NCBI RefSeq assembly: GCF_050436995.1 | Contig: NC_134770.1 | Location: 5,404,501 to 5,468,500 of the forward strand | From: Anticarsia gemmatalis | Taxonomy: Eukaryota; Arthropoda; Insecta; Lepidoptera; Erebidae | Direction: 5' to 3' | DNA: 64,000 bases | Shown: positions 1-10,382 of the stretch, one piece after another | Layout of the letters: each line of letters opens with the position of its first letter | How positions within the stretch are numbered: the stretch's first letter is position 1 | Position numbers and translations under genes: made by a program | The notes under the pieces: generated by a model | Seen by the model: the letters and a program-made list of their open reading frames with translations, nothing else | Databases searched by the model: none | What the model was told of the DNA's origin: nothing

Positions 1-199
1 ATAAGTATCTACGTATCTAGTTCATTGTTGTTTTAACTGCCAATATATTTTGGTAACAGAGATGCGTCAAATCCACCCACCTAGTTTTCTATCATATTTG
101 CTTTTACACTAAAAACTTAAAGTAAACGCATCCAAAGTATCTACGTATATACGTAGTCATTATTTATTTTAAAAGACCTATTAAAACTTTGTGAAAATG

Positions 200-480
200 T
201 AAGCGCGCGCATCGTTCGGAAATGTATTCGATACCGACGTCACGGGATTGGCTCCAGCCGCCGGTGCAGCCTGCACTCAAAACTTTGACGTATAATCTAT
301 GACGCAATTTCTAGTTTATGGCCAACATGGTTGATAATGATTGATAACAGTCCTCCGTCTATCGTAAAATTGTGTGAAATAACAATTACTTGAATGAAAC
401 TTTGTAACTAACGTGTAGTTCATTTCATTATAGCAATTAATAGCTTGTTTAAGTGCTAAATTTCATTAACCTAGTGGCTG
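200..480 (+). promoter_or_regulatory. Putative promoter of the CMC4-like/NDUFAF8/PIGM transcription unit
   Basis: A GC-richer patch around 230-290 in AT-rich DNA carries a CRE-like GACGTCA next to an inverted CCAAT box (ATTGG), with another GACGT at about 287. It lies 200-250 bases upstream of a well-placed start codon (ACAATGG at 491-496) that is followed by a perfect GTAAGT donor at 521. This layout fits a housekeeping promoter plus 5' leader. The transcription start is not determined. Confidence 0.45.
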
Positions 481-492
481 TCTTTTTTTACA

Positions 493-3400
493 ATGGCGAA
501 GTTATTGATTTCTGCTGGTTGTAAGTATTTTCAATAAAGAATGATTACTTTAGCTCTTTATTATAATGAGTGATGGAACTTATTTTGGTAGAAAACGGCC
601 TCCATTCAAGAGTAGCTGCTTTGTAGACAATTTTCTACTGAGTTTCTTTAGCAAAGTGTACGATTGCGGCACGATTTTCCACAATTTTCCGGGATAATAA
701 GGGGTCTTTACAAATAAGTGCCTTCTAATAAATAATGAATTATTTAAATTAATATTGCTTTATTAGGAACCTAACCTTTAAGATAAATCTTAATTATGAT
801 GCCTTAGAGTAAGTCGCATATCGTAATAATTTTTTATTGTGCTGAAAATTTTAGATTTTTAGTTCGTCCTCGTCGTTACGAGAGGTCATTCCAGAAGATT
901 AAGATTCAATTCCCATAAATAAATAAATAAATTTAACCCATTACTGTCCCACTGCTGGGCAAGGGTCTCCTCCCGTAATGAGGGAAGGATTAGGCCTTAA
1001 GTCCACCACGCTGGCCAAGTGCGGGTTGGGGACTTTGCATGCCCTCAATAAATGTATTAAACAAATTTTTAGGCATGCAAGGTTTCCTCACGATGTTTTC
1101 CTTCACCGTTGGAGCATGTGATAATTATTTCTAATACACACATAACTTCGAAAAGTCATTGGTGTGTTGCCTCGGATTCGAACCTGCGACCACTAGCGTG
1201 GGAGGTCCCATAATATTGTGTAAATATTTACGTGCCAAAATGCACTTATAGCTGTACAAGTTTATTTTTAATATTCTTCAAGTCACAAAACGCGTGGTCA
1301 TAATATAATCGTCAATGATGTTGAAGGAAGAGGGGCGTATCATGTTTATTCGTAACACGAATGTTTATCGTGTAGCTTGTAGTAATGAGGTGATTACCCT
1401 ACAAATTTTCATATCGGCTTGCTGTTTTTTAATTGGGTACGCAAATTCGGTTTAGGCTTGTTATTTTTAACACGGTACTATAACATGGCCTTATAACTGT
1501 TACAATACACGAGTTCTTCATTGTCCGAGGCTGCATTGGTTCATTAATTATAATCAATTTATCGTCTATCCTTATTATTCTTATTTTGTGTTGCCGGTGA
1601 AAGCGACCACATTTTTTTTTTTAAGACAACTCCCGCACTTGGATTTGTTCTTGTATTGGGACTTTGATGACGAACATACAAACAGCGGACACAAAGTACA
1701 ACTAGATCCGAAACAACCATTTGTGGATCGCACAAATATATGTTCCGCGTGGAAATCAGATCCACGACCTCTCCATGCACTGGTAGTGACGTGGTGACCA
1801 CCGTAACCACTGTGCCACTGAGGCTGTTACTGTTACCCTCTTATTCATAAACACACTATAAACCTATTTTAATTAAAAATCTACTACACATTTTCTCTTT
1901 CTCATTTCGCTAAGGAGTGAAAGAAACAAAACTCTTTATACGTCTTGATTTGATTTTGATAGTAGTATTAGTGCCTTAGTGGTGTTATAATAAGGTTTTG
2001 AATCATTTACATTTTTATTTGTATAATATTGTCGTGACTGTTGTTGATGTAGGAGTTATCTGTTTTAAAGCTAATAATACAATATTTATAAATGTGACTA
2101 ATCTATAGGTTTTGACAAACTCCGTAACAACAAAGAATACTCGTACTTTATTGTGATTTGTTGTACAAACAGACTTTGTACAGCTGCCTAGTACCTACAT
2201 AACCGCTTATTGCTTTCTTTATTCCGTGCGTTTTTAAAACCGTACCTATTGTAGAGTAAAAGTTAAAAGTAATTTAGAAAATCCGTCCACAGACTGCAGC
2301 ATCTATACTAATATTATAAAGCTGAAGAGTTTGTTTGTTTGTTTGTTTGAAGAATTCTTTCAGTGTTAGATAGCTCATTTATCGAGGAAGGTTATAGGCT
2401 ATATATCATCACGCTACGACCAGTAGGAGCAGAGAACCAGTGAAAAATGTTACAAAAACGGGGAAAATTATGATTGTCTCATGTGACGCAAGCGAAGTTG
2501 CGCGGGTCAGCTAGTAATTAATAAAAATACTTTTTACATAAAATAAAATTTGGACATAGCTTCACTTACTTCTTTCTTTCTGAAATCTGCAAAAATGTCC
2601 CATTGTTTTCTTACGTGTAGTGACATCAGTCGTATCGTCAATGTACGCGGAAAGGGGCGTTTTGCGTATCCACTTCCTAATCATATTTGTAAATCACGTA
2701 CTTAGGTTAGCTACTTATTTCAAAGTTATTATAATCTGCACGTTTTTTTATTGAAATGAAAACTTCAGTTATCGTACGGTTTTTACGTCTAAAAAATAAA
2801 CTACCTATTTTTTTAAGGCTAACTAACATATTTTAATTGGCAATCTAATTATCTCTTTTCTATTCTCTTATTAAGTTTAAGGAAAACTGGTCGTGGTAAT
2901 TAAGTACCTTAGTACCTACTTATAATATATTAATTATATTCAGCTATTAAGCTACAATATATGAGACAACTTTTTATAAGCATAAAACAATACGAAACGA
3001 GGTATTTTAACAGACGCCATATTTAATATTGACTAATTAAGAACATCGTAATACATTTTCTCATTACTTATAGTCTAGTCATCTTTCTTTACATAAGCTC
3101 CGAACATGTGTTTTCAGGTCAACGTACCTACGGTATTTTATTTTCAATAGAAATGTTATTATACTTGCCAAAATAATTGACAAAGAGACTGTATGCTTTT
3201 ACAGTGATAGGGCTGGGGTTCCCTAAAGTTGGCCGCATGCCAATTATTTGTATGTCAATTTTCAGTATGGTATTTATTTGTTGTTGAGACTTTTTTTGCG
3301 GAGTTTTCAGTAGTTTGGATTTAGTGAACTGCAAACACATATTTTTTCACTCCGATACCAATAAAGGCGAGCAAAATTGTCGTATTTGTTGTACGCTGTA

Positions 3401-6359
3401 ATAGCTAAATTACTTAACCGATTTAGATGATTATTGCCACGTTCATAGATTATTTACTGGACGAATAATGTTCAAAGAAAAATATCAGCTAATTAACTTA
3501 ACATAAGGTATAGTAAGGGAAAGATACACGGCTTCTAGATACGGTTGGGATAACCTATCCGATAAATAAAGTGACAGCAAATGTATGAAAATAACTTTGA
3601 AAATTTCACATTGTCATAAGTTAAATTCAGAAGTAGTTAAACCGGGGTTGACTGTATGTAAAATATTCATTAAACCAAGATGATGATTATTTTCCTACGA
3701 TAAGCACCTCGGTCGTAACTCGTACAACAATATAACAAGGTAACGCTACTAACATAATGTGTATGATTAACATACAGTACACAGTGTGACATTGTCGATC
3801 ACACGACATGAGACTCGTCATCGTTTATCACGACATCACATTTGAGGCGCCCGTAGCCAGTTGCGCTCACCGGTCTGACATAGATCTGTGGGTGAAGCAA
3901 CCGTTGGCGCGGTCATTCTATAGATGGGTGACCGCATTGTGGTATTTGAGCTGGGCGTCTCCGTGCTTCGGAGGGCACGTAAAAAGTCGGTCCCGGTTGT
4001 TGTCTACTAAGATAACAGTCGTTAAGCCATGTCAAAGGCCTTACGGGCGGCTTGAACAACTTTGACACTAGGTTGACCACTAACCATACGATATGAATGA
4101 ATGAATGAACGACATTACATAAGACTTAAGTACATTATACATACAAAAATACAATCGCGCCTTTTTCTCCATTTAGGGTGTGTGTACTGAAGAATGCCAT
4201 TTGAGGGGCTCGAGGCTTAGTTAACAACAGTCGCGCTGATCGATCTCTGAGGCTAAGCTATGCTTGTCGAGGTTGTTCTGTGGATGGGTGACCATCTTAT
4301 GCAAACCGAGTTCCTCCGACACGTTAAATTGTGGGTCTTGGCTGTCGCTCCATGTAAAATACTGATATTTAGCTGCATCCGGTGACACTGGAAGCCGACT
4401 CCCACATAGTTTATAAGAAAGGCTAGGCTCATATACTAAAGAATGCTATTTGTTGCGATCCCTACAAACTTTTGGCTTCATTCCCGTCCAAGCGTCTTGT
4501 CATACAGGCCTGCCGGGTACGAATCAACGCACCTGATCCTCATGTAATTATGTGACATGTAATGAGATAATCTTGTCATGTTTGAGAAACAAACGAATAG
4601 TTACAATCAGTGGAGTAGCTAACTCGTCTGGGGCTCTGATGCAAAAAATAAAACGGCCCTCTTTACCTAAACTACAAGACAATAAAAAAATGTTTTGTTG
4701 ATCAGTTTCCGGAGACTCTCCTGAGCTCGGGAGCCCGGTACGCCACATCGCCTAGCCATATTGAATCTTAGTTAATGACCTGAAGATAAAGAAAACAGCT
4801 GCACTTTTTCTTTCTACAATAAATTAATGTCTTCTAGCTTTACAAAACTCAGTAGCTTACATTATTGTACTGCAGGACTTAGCCTCTCCTGCAGATCATG
4901 TCGTTATTTTTAGCTTCTCTATTCAATCAAATATGTAATGAGGCTTTTTAGTAGCTGATTCCGTCTAGTTTCATTGAAACTTAGAAAGATCCACCTTTGA
5001 ACCAGAACTGCAATATTCCAAGATTTTGCTCACGGATTAAAAGATACACATTATAAATGATCCTTGGCTAGCAAGGGGCTACGTTGAGGGTGCAATTTTA
5101 ATATCCGTATTAGTACTTTGATCGTAGCTCCGGTGGGGACGTTGCCCTTCCTGTACCCACGCCCGTCTCCCTACCAAAGGTATATTTGTGAAAGTACATG
5201 TAATATATTGCGTTACATTTTTGCGTTTAGATAAATCGGAAATGGTCCCGGTAAATGTTTCTTTGAACGCGCTAATTTTAGGAAATACTTGTCGAATACA
5301 AAAAAAAGTGATAGAGATTTATATTTTTTATTCTTGAATGCCTAGGTACACCATAGACTTTTCTATATAGGTTTCTTTAATTATCTGATTTAGGTACAAA
5401 GGTTCCCAAAGCTGTCTTTTAGATCGATAGTATGCTGTAGTTTAATAAAGATTTATCGCGTACCAGACTTGTAATTAATTATACACAAACGAAACATGTT
5501 ATTTAGCGTTTGTACTCAATTGAAGATAATGGATTTCGGATTATCCCCTACCTGAATATTTAACTAGAATTTATGATTAAAAGGTTACTCGGTTTTATCA
5601 AACTGAATAATATAGTAATGACCGAATTATTTCATTAGTTATATTGGTTTTTTAATTTCAGGTTAAAGATATTATTTTGTACTTGTAGTTGGGTATCTAA
5701 CATACGCACAATGTGACTGTTGACTCTATGCTTATTGTGATGTCTACATCATCATCATCCTCATCAATCATCATCACTATTAGATAATACCCGCTCAAAT
5801 CTCAAGCATTTCAAACTTCAAGTCCCTAAAATCTTGGTCCCGTCACTTTTAAAGCCTCCACGAACTTTCAAACAAGCGATAATATTAGTTTCTTTGTATT
5901 GTCTGCAGAAAAGAACTACCAGGAAGTCCGCTGCAAGGAGGTGTTTGAAGCGATGCGTCAGTGCTGCCTCAAGCACAAGCCTATTTCACTTGTGTGCGAG
6001 GGTTACGACTTGAAGCCCAGGGTCTTCGCCCCTACTTCGGACGGACACAAGTAAGCTAACTTATTATGTAATAGCTTTTTAGTTTTGTACATTTCGATTC
6101 CTAAGAAATATGATGTCAAGAGTCAATACTGCTTAGTTCTTAGTTTCTTCAATTATTCTACCAGCCACATTGTAAATCTTTTGACGATAGAAAAAAGTGG
6201 GCGTGAGTTTCTTGCTAGCTCTTCTCATAAGGCTCTACCCCTTTCCGAGCGAGTGGTAGATTCATTTCAGTTATTGTATCATATTTGACCTAAATTAATA
6301 AATGATTTGATTTTGATTTTTACAAATCGTTAACATGTTATTTTTTTGTTTGCAGATAA
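493..6359 (+). CDS. CMC4: CMC4-like Cx9C mitochondrial protein (exon 5909-6050 secure; 5' end unresolved)
   Basis: The secure exon, 5909-6050 (acceptor TCTGCAG, donor GTAAGC), encodes NYQEVRC followed by a Cx9C helix, a CC pair and a second Cx9C spacing, then a short tail ending DGHK. This is the arrangement of helices 2 and 3 of CMC4 (MTCP1 p8), a small intermembrane-space protein of the twin-Cx9C/MIA40 import class. The exon starts with two bases of a split codon. A candidate first exon at 493-520 (MAKLLISAG) ends in the compatible phase, but a direct join at the GTAAGT donor creates TAA. The weaker donor at 518 would keep the frame open. Neither join supplies helix 1 of CMC4, so an exon is probably missing from this model. 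If the GTAAGC donor joins the acceptor at 6355, the stop is TAA at 6357-6359, overlapping the next ATG. Without splicing the protein also ends DGHK. Confidence 0.55.
934..1207 (-). repeat. tRNA-derived SINE, longest copy
   Basis: Read on the minus strand it starts near a Pol III B-box-like GGTTCGAATCC (about 1175-1185) and ends in the conserved CCCAGCAGTGGGACAGTAAT tail. Shorter copies of the same family occur at 19524-19725, 22810-22962, 35373-35466 and 46525-46700. Confidence 0.65.
1590..1830. repeat. Transposon-derived repeat shared with 49110-49390
   Basis: The plus strand here and the minus strand at 49119-49322 encode related peptides (HKVQLDPKQPFVDRTN versus HKVQRNPKQLFVDRTN) and share ATTTGTGGATCGCACAAATA-type sequence. 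This is a decayed dispersed element, not a host gene. Confidence 0.5.
2302..2514 (+). mobile_element. Lep1-type non-autonomous Helitron, copy 1
   Basis: Starts TCTATACTAATATTATAAAG, ends in a CGCAA...TTGCG hairpin followed by CTAG, and sits between A and T. These are the Helitron hallmarks. No ORF. Confidence 0.8.
3844..4085 (+). repeat. SINE with a 5S-rRNA-like head, copy 1
   Basis: The segment GAAGCAACCGTTGGCGCGGT ... ATAGATGGGTGACCGC closely follows the internal promoter region of 5S rRNA (AAGCAACxTCGGGCGCGGTT ... GATGGGTGACCGC). It is followed by a conserved tail with CGGTCCCGGTTG and GACACTAGGTTGACCACTAA. No intact 5S gene is present. A degenerate relative lies at about 4195-4400. Confidence 0.65.
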
Positions 6360-6559
6360 TGGAAAATCGTCGTCGCAGCCAACCTCTAGGTAAAAGAAGT
6401 TGGATATACAGATACCCCAAAACTTTCCAGGTCACATTCACTGTTCTTGGACTAGGAATATTCTTCTCGAAGCCAATCTACGACATTTTCTTACGACCTC
6501 GAGACGATATTGACTTTACAGAGCCACCGACGACTCTGCAACGTCATAAGGTACAATAA
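6359..6559 (+). CDS. 66-aa single-pass membrane microprotein, second ORF of the shared transcript
   Basis: The exon starts at 6356 after a good acceptor (TTTGTTTGCAG). The ORF begins at the ATG at 6359 and ends TAA at 6557-6559. The protein has a basic N-terminus (MENRRRSQ, GKRSW), one hydrophobic segment at about residues 24-41 (FTVLGLGIFF) and an acidic, proline-containing tail. Length and topology recall small mitochondrial membrane proteins such as PIGBOS1, but I cannot show homology. Its first and last codons both sit in TAATG overlaps with neighbouring ORFs, and no intron separates it from NDUFAF8, so it must share an mRNA with NDUFAF8 and PIGM. An in-frame ATG upstream at 6335 lies in the intron and is ignored. 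Function unknown; a mitochondrial location is inferred only from topology and neighbours. Confidence 0.72.
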   Translation: MENRRRSQPLGKRSWIYRYPKTFQVTFTVLGLGIFFSKPIYDIFLRPRDDIDFTEPPTTLQRHKVQ

Positions 6560-6759
6560 TGGAATCAGTCATCCGAGCGAGAGAGCGACTAGCTAAATAC
6601 CCGGTAGTATTCGCTAAATGCTCTAAACAAGGCACCCTGTACGCTCGGTGTGTACTTCTTAAAGAAGGTTCTGTCAAGCACAACGACTGCGCCAAAGAAT
6701 TCGAGCAGTTCAAGACTTGCCTGACTTCGGCTGCTAAGGACTTAAAGACAAGGATCTAA
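6559..6759 (+). CDS. NDUFAF8: NDUFAF8, complex I assembly factor (twin Cx9C)
   Basis: This 66-aa protein has the NDUFAF8 (C17orf89) layout: a basic first helix, then C21-x9-C31 and C44-x9-C54, with KYPVVFAKC, YARCV and CAKEFEQFKTC as the family-like segments. In vertebrates NDUFAF8 works with NDUFAF5 in early assembly of respiratory complex I. The Cx9C cysteines are the type oxidised by MIA40 in the intermembrane space. The start ATG (6559) shares its A with the TAA of the preceding microprotein, leaving no spacer. The stop is followed after only 13 bases by the PIGM ATG. Translation therefore probably relies on reinitiation or leaky scanning from a polycistronic mRNA. The length is typical of the family and no key cysteine is missing. 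Confidence 0.85.
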   Translation: MESVIRARERLAKYPVVFAKCSKQGTLYARCVLLKEGSVKHNDCAKEFEQFKTCLTSAAKDLKTRI

Positions 6760-6772
6760 GAAAGTTATCAAA

Positions 6773-8086
6773 ATGCCGGACGTGAGCTTGCGTCGTACCC
6801 GGAATTTCATCGATCTGCCGTTTAAATTTCACCTGGCAGCCGGTACTGTGGTGAGGTTGCTTCTTATCGCATACGCACACTACCATGACCAGATGTACGA
6901 GTTACAGTACACTGATGTGGACTACAAAGTGTTCACGGACGCGGCGCGTCACGTCGTCAACGGCGAGTCGCCTTACCGACGTCACACATACCGGTACAGC
7001 CCCCTCATAGCGATCATGCTGACACCAAACATCTTCTTACACAAGGACTTTGGAAAAGTACTGTTTTCTTTCTTCGACATTCTTATATCGATTGCAAGTA
7101 AGAAATTAGTGGAGAGGCAATTATTTACTTATGGCCTGTCTAAAGTACCGTCGTACTGCGCGCAGTTGTGGATCTACAATCCCATGAGTATCGCTATAAC
7201 GACCCGCGGTAATGCAGACTCCGTGTCGTGTTTCTTCATCATAATGTCTCTGTATTTTCTACGAATTAATTCAGTCAAAAATCATTTGCTTAGATTCTCA
7301 TTGGCTGGGTTTTTCTTAGGACTGTCGATACATCTACGGCTCTACCCTCTGGCGTTTAGCTTCCCAATGTTCTTGAGCTTGGGGGCGTACGACACTATAA
7401 CTCCAGCTACGAGCGTGCTCCACGGGTTGTGGCTGCTACTGCCCAACAGACGACAGATGTATTTGACCCTGAGCACCATCGTTACTATAATAGGGCTCAC
7501 ATACGGCATGTACGTGCTGTACGGCTACGAGTTCCTGTTCGAGACTTACCTCTACCATCTGTTCAGAAGAGACACTCGTCACAACTTCTCCATTCTGTTC
7601 TATTACTCGTACCTAACTATGGACGAAGTGGCCATCGATATAGTGAAGGTAATAGTGCAGATATCCGAAGTTATAATCCTGTTTGCGATCAGTTTGACGT
7701 TCGGTGTGAGGGCGAACAGCTTGCCCTTCGCTTTGTTCTGCCAGGCTGTCGTCATGGTGGCTTTTAACAGTGTGATGACGTCACAATACTTCATATGGTT
7801 CTTGTCGTTATTGCCGCTTGTGGCGCACTGCTTCAAGATTCATATAGTTAACGCATTCTTCCTCGCGCTCGCCTGGGTCACGTGCCAGGGCGCTTGGCTG
7901 TTCTACGCTTACATGCTAGAATTTCGAGGCCAAGAAGTATTTTTCTACATATGGATGAAAAGCGTTTTCTTCTTCGCGTCACATATCTATGTGTTGGCTC
8001 AACTTATTAAGACTTACCGACTCGGCTATGGATTTGGACTGATCGATAACGCGACTAAAGTGGGTATGCGGAGAAAAGCGCAGTAG
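6773..8086 (+). CDS. PIGM: PIGM, GPI mannosyltransferase 1 (GPI-MT-I)
   Basis: This intronless 437-codon ORF encodes a polytopic ER membrane protein. PIGM adds the first alpha-1,4-mannose to glucosaminyl-acyl-phosphatidylinositol from dolichol-phosphate-mannose during GPI-anchor synthesis, together with PIGX. The family signature is clear: a DxD-type motif at residues 48-50 (YTDVDY) in the first luminal loop, then the conserved FTDAARHVVNG and SPYRRHTYRYSPL blocks, and about ten hydrophobic helices. Length is normal for the GT50 family. The start ATG at 6773 lies 13 bases after the NDUFAF8 stop, with no splice acceptor in between. It looks like the last cistron of a multi-ORF transcript, unless an unseen internal promoter or alternative acceptor is used. 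Confidence 0.93.
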   Translation: MPDVSLRRTRNFIDLPFKFHLAAGTVVRLLLIAYAHYHDQMYELQYTDVDYKVFTDAARHVVNGESPYRRHTYRYSPLIAIMLTPNIFLHKDFGKVLFSFFDILISIASKKLVERQLFTYGLSKVPSYCAQLWIYNPMSIAITTRGNADSVSCFFIIMSLYFLRINSVKNHLLRFSLAGFFLGLSIHLRLYPLAFSFPMFLSLGAYDTITPATSVLHGLWLLLPNRRQMYLTLSTIVTIIGLTYGMYVLYGYEFLFETYLYHLFRRDTRHNFSILFYYSYLTMDEVAIDIVKVIVQISEVIILFAISLTFGVRANSLPFALFCQAVVMVAFNSVMTSQYFIWFLSLLPLVAHCFKIHIVNAFFLALAWVTCQGAWLFYAYMLEFRGQEVFFYIWMKSVFFFASHIYVLAQLIKTYRLGYGFGLIDNATKVGMRRKAQ

Positions 8087-8663
8087 GCTAGTGGACAGGG
8101 TGCGACGTATGTGTGTATCATTGATGTGTATCGCGATATAAATACTGTTTATGTCAGTAACAGGATAATATCTTAATTAAGGCTCACGTAGCCGTAGGTT
8201 ATATTCCAATTATAGAACAATAGTAGGTACATATTTACCTTTATTATGCCGTCATTTGGGAAATTATCATGTTTACGTGGATTCATTTATAAACTGTACT
8301 ATTTGACTAGTATAACTTATATTATAATGCTTATTGCTTATTTGTAATTACTTAATTCCGTTTATTATAATGAAATTTTGATCCTGTATTGCCAGAGTAA
8401 ATTTTTCCATTTGGCGGCCCATAGTGATTTGTGTAATATGCAAGCTTTTGTATCAATATGCAGCACATTTCAAATTATACTATAATATAAAGTAATATAA
8501 TACCAAAGACATTTAAAGGGACAATCGTAGTTATATTGATGTTAAAATATTATCATCCGATGTATATCAATAATATCGGATATTTTCGAACCCTGTATAA
8601 TAAATTAATATTGTAGATAGTTGTAGATTATGTTTTATAATGTACTAGGATTTTGTTGAACAA

Positions 8664-8669
8664 AATAAA
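8664..8669 (+). terminator. Poly(A) signal for the PIGM transcript
   Basis: An AATAAA hexamer lies 578 bases after the PIGM stop. Immediately downstream (8692-8697) the minus strand carries its own AATAAA for the converging TIMM10 gene, so the two 3' ends nearly abut. Confidence 0.6.
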
Positions 8670-8691
8670 AGTAGTACTGCATTTAAATAGT

Positions 8692-9483
8692 TTTATTTCT
8701 AACAGTTTCTAACAAGACTACGGCATCCGTCTAAATAATCACCCATTCTAAACATTACATGAATTGTACAGTTTTAAAGCGACCAGAAAATTCATATAAC
8801 ACTTGAAATACATATACTATTAGATATATAACATAGTTCAAATAAATTACTCAAATCATAGAACTATATTAGACGTCTTTCATGCATTTAGAAGCGCCTT
8901 TATAACATCTAAAATCAGTTGCATTGCATGGTATGCAAACAATGTAGCTCTACATAAGTATTTGCCATCAGATCAAGCGTACACGTGGCCGATGTATGCT
9001 GAAAGTTTTAGACTTGTAATTACGTAATAGTAAATGTATTTCAAGCAAAATTATTTATTTTCCAGTATACCCGAACATTAAATTATCTTTCTCACATAAT
9101 TAACTAGTGGATAGTTGAATACAATGAATCATATTTGAACTAATAATAGGAACAAGTACAGTGCCTAACTTGCGTCGTAAATGCAACCTTATCATATCTT
9201 TATTATGTCTTTATTTTACTCTGGCAAGACCATCACCAATGACAGAACACCTGCAGCCATATGTAATTGACACAGACAACAAAAATTGTACTTAACCTCT
9301 TTGTTCAACTATTGTCATTTTGTGCCATAGTTTATTATTTCTATTGACCATTTTTGCAGGTCTAAACAGTCACATCAGTGGCATAAATCGTTAGTAACCA
9401 TAGATAATAAATTATTAACAGTGGTAACACTATCTATGATGTAAAATAGGTTCATTGTAAGCAACATCCATTACTATCTACTA
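8692..9483 (-). other. Probable TIMM10 3'UTR
   Basis: The stretch between the minus-strand AATAAA (8697-8692) and the TIMM10 stop codon contains no credible ORF and no obvious repeat. It is best read as a 3'UTR of about 0.8 kb. Confidence 0.45.
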
Positions 9484-10256
9484 TTATTTCTTGTCCGGCA
9501 TGGGGACCTTAGTTAAATCTTCGTCAGGACCTTGAGACATGTTGGAGAGTTTCTTGCCGATGCGTTCGTGCACGTCCAGGTATTTCGCCACGCAGCGGTC
9601 CAGGCATACTGACTCACCCTTACCTGAAAGAGGCAATAAAAATCTATTAGATATTAATATCATAGAAATTGGCTATTACCACTAATTTTGTTGTACTGGT
9701 ATTTGATACACCTCTGCCTAAATGTCTGTGTTTAACAAGAGTATGTATGTATTTGTGGATAAAATAGTTAAACAAGTCCAGGAGTAGAACAAAATTTTCT
9801 AGGATTTTCACATCAGTAACATGCATTATGAAAATATACTAAGACAACTTAGCACATTCAATGTAGGTACAGCACTTCATTTCTTCACCAGTTTCGATTT
9901 GAATAGTCCTGAATTATTGGAAGTAATAATAATATTGTCCTAGCCAGTATCCAGCTACAGCGGTCAATTTCATTAAAACTGGCAAACAGTGACTTGGTTT
10001 ATAGAGTCCAAGTGTATGCACAATACACAGGTACACTCTATTCCCTTGCACTCTTGCCAGCGAGACTTAGCTCCAGCCAAGTAAATACTTAAGTTTGAAG
10101 GGGAAGATTCTCACCAAGCTCTGTCTCGTGGTATTTAACAGGTATGCACTTGCGGTGGCAGGCAGTGACCAGTCGGTTGTACATGTCCGACATCATCTCA
10201 ATCTCGAGCTCCTGCACCAGCTGCAGCTTCGCCGGGTCTAGCTGGGGTACGGCCAT
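9484..10256 (-). CDS. TIMM10: TIMM10, mitochondrial intermembrane-space chaperone (small Tim)
   Basis: Two exons, 10256-10115 and 9623-9484, give a 93-aa protein beginning MAVPQLDPAKL and ending MPDKK. The twin Cx3C motifs of the small Tim family are present: CHRKC in exon 1 and CLDRC in exon 2. The intervening helix carries the family sequence VKYHETELGKGES. TIMM10 forms a hexamer with TIMM9 that escorts hydrophobic precursors (carriers, beta-barrels) across the intermembrane space. Splice sites are GTGAGA (donor) and CTTTCAG (acceptor), and the phase is continuous. A good acceptor (ATTCCAG) lies 40 bases upstream of the ATG and pairs with a perfect donor just after the stop of the next gene upstream, so the mRNA may also carry that microprotein. 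Confidence 0.95.
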
Positions 10257-10382
10257 CTTGTCTCACTCACACTTATTTACTTGTTTCAAACGATTACTGG
10301 AATTATAAAATTAAGACATTACAAAAAGTATACCTGTTCTTTAATTTATTACATTCAGTTTCTTTATAGGTGCTTATTAAAA

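Larger units (their letters stand above)
521..5908 (+). other. Large first intron(s), repeat-rich, no secure exon seen
   Basis: This 5.4-kb stretch holds a tRNA-SINE (934-1207), a transposon-derived repeat near 1590-1830, a half MITE (1836-1945), a Lep1-type Helitron (2302-2514), two 5S-headed SINEs (3844-4085 and about 4195-4400) and a short CAT-rich microsatellite near 5746. I searched for the missing CMC4 helix-1 exon (a Cys-x3-Ala-Cys pattern) and found no convincing candidate. Confidence 0.5.

Noticed and set aside
1588..1797. 69-codon plus-strand ORF with HKVQLDPKQPFVDRTN
   Set aside because: A related peptide occurs in the repeat at 49119-49322 on the other strand, so this is dispersed repeat DNA rather than a gene.
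3880..3950. Possible 5S rRNA gene
   Set aside because: Only the central block resembles 5S rRNA; the 5' and 3' stems are absent and the same block recurs with a common SINE tail.
3808..4065. 85-codon ORF across 3808-4065
   Set aside because: It coincides with the 5S-headed SINE that recurs at 21755 and 38105.
7429..7836. Overlapping ORFs within PIGM on both strands
   Set aside because: Alternative-frame readings of the PIGM coding sequence with no family resemblance.
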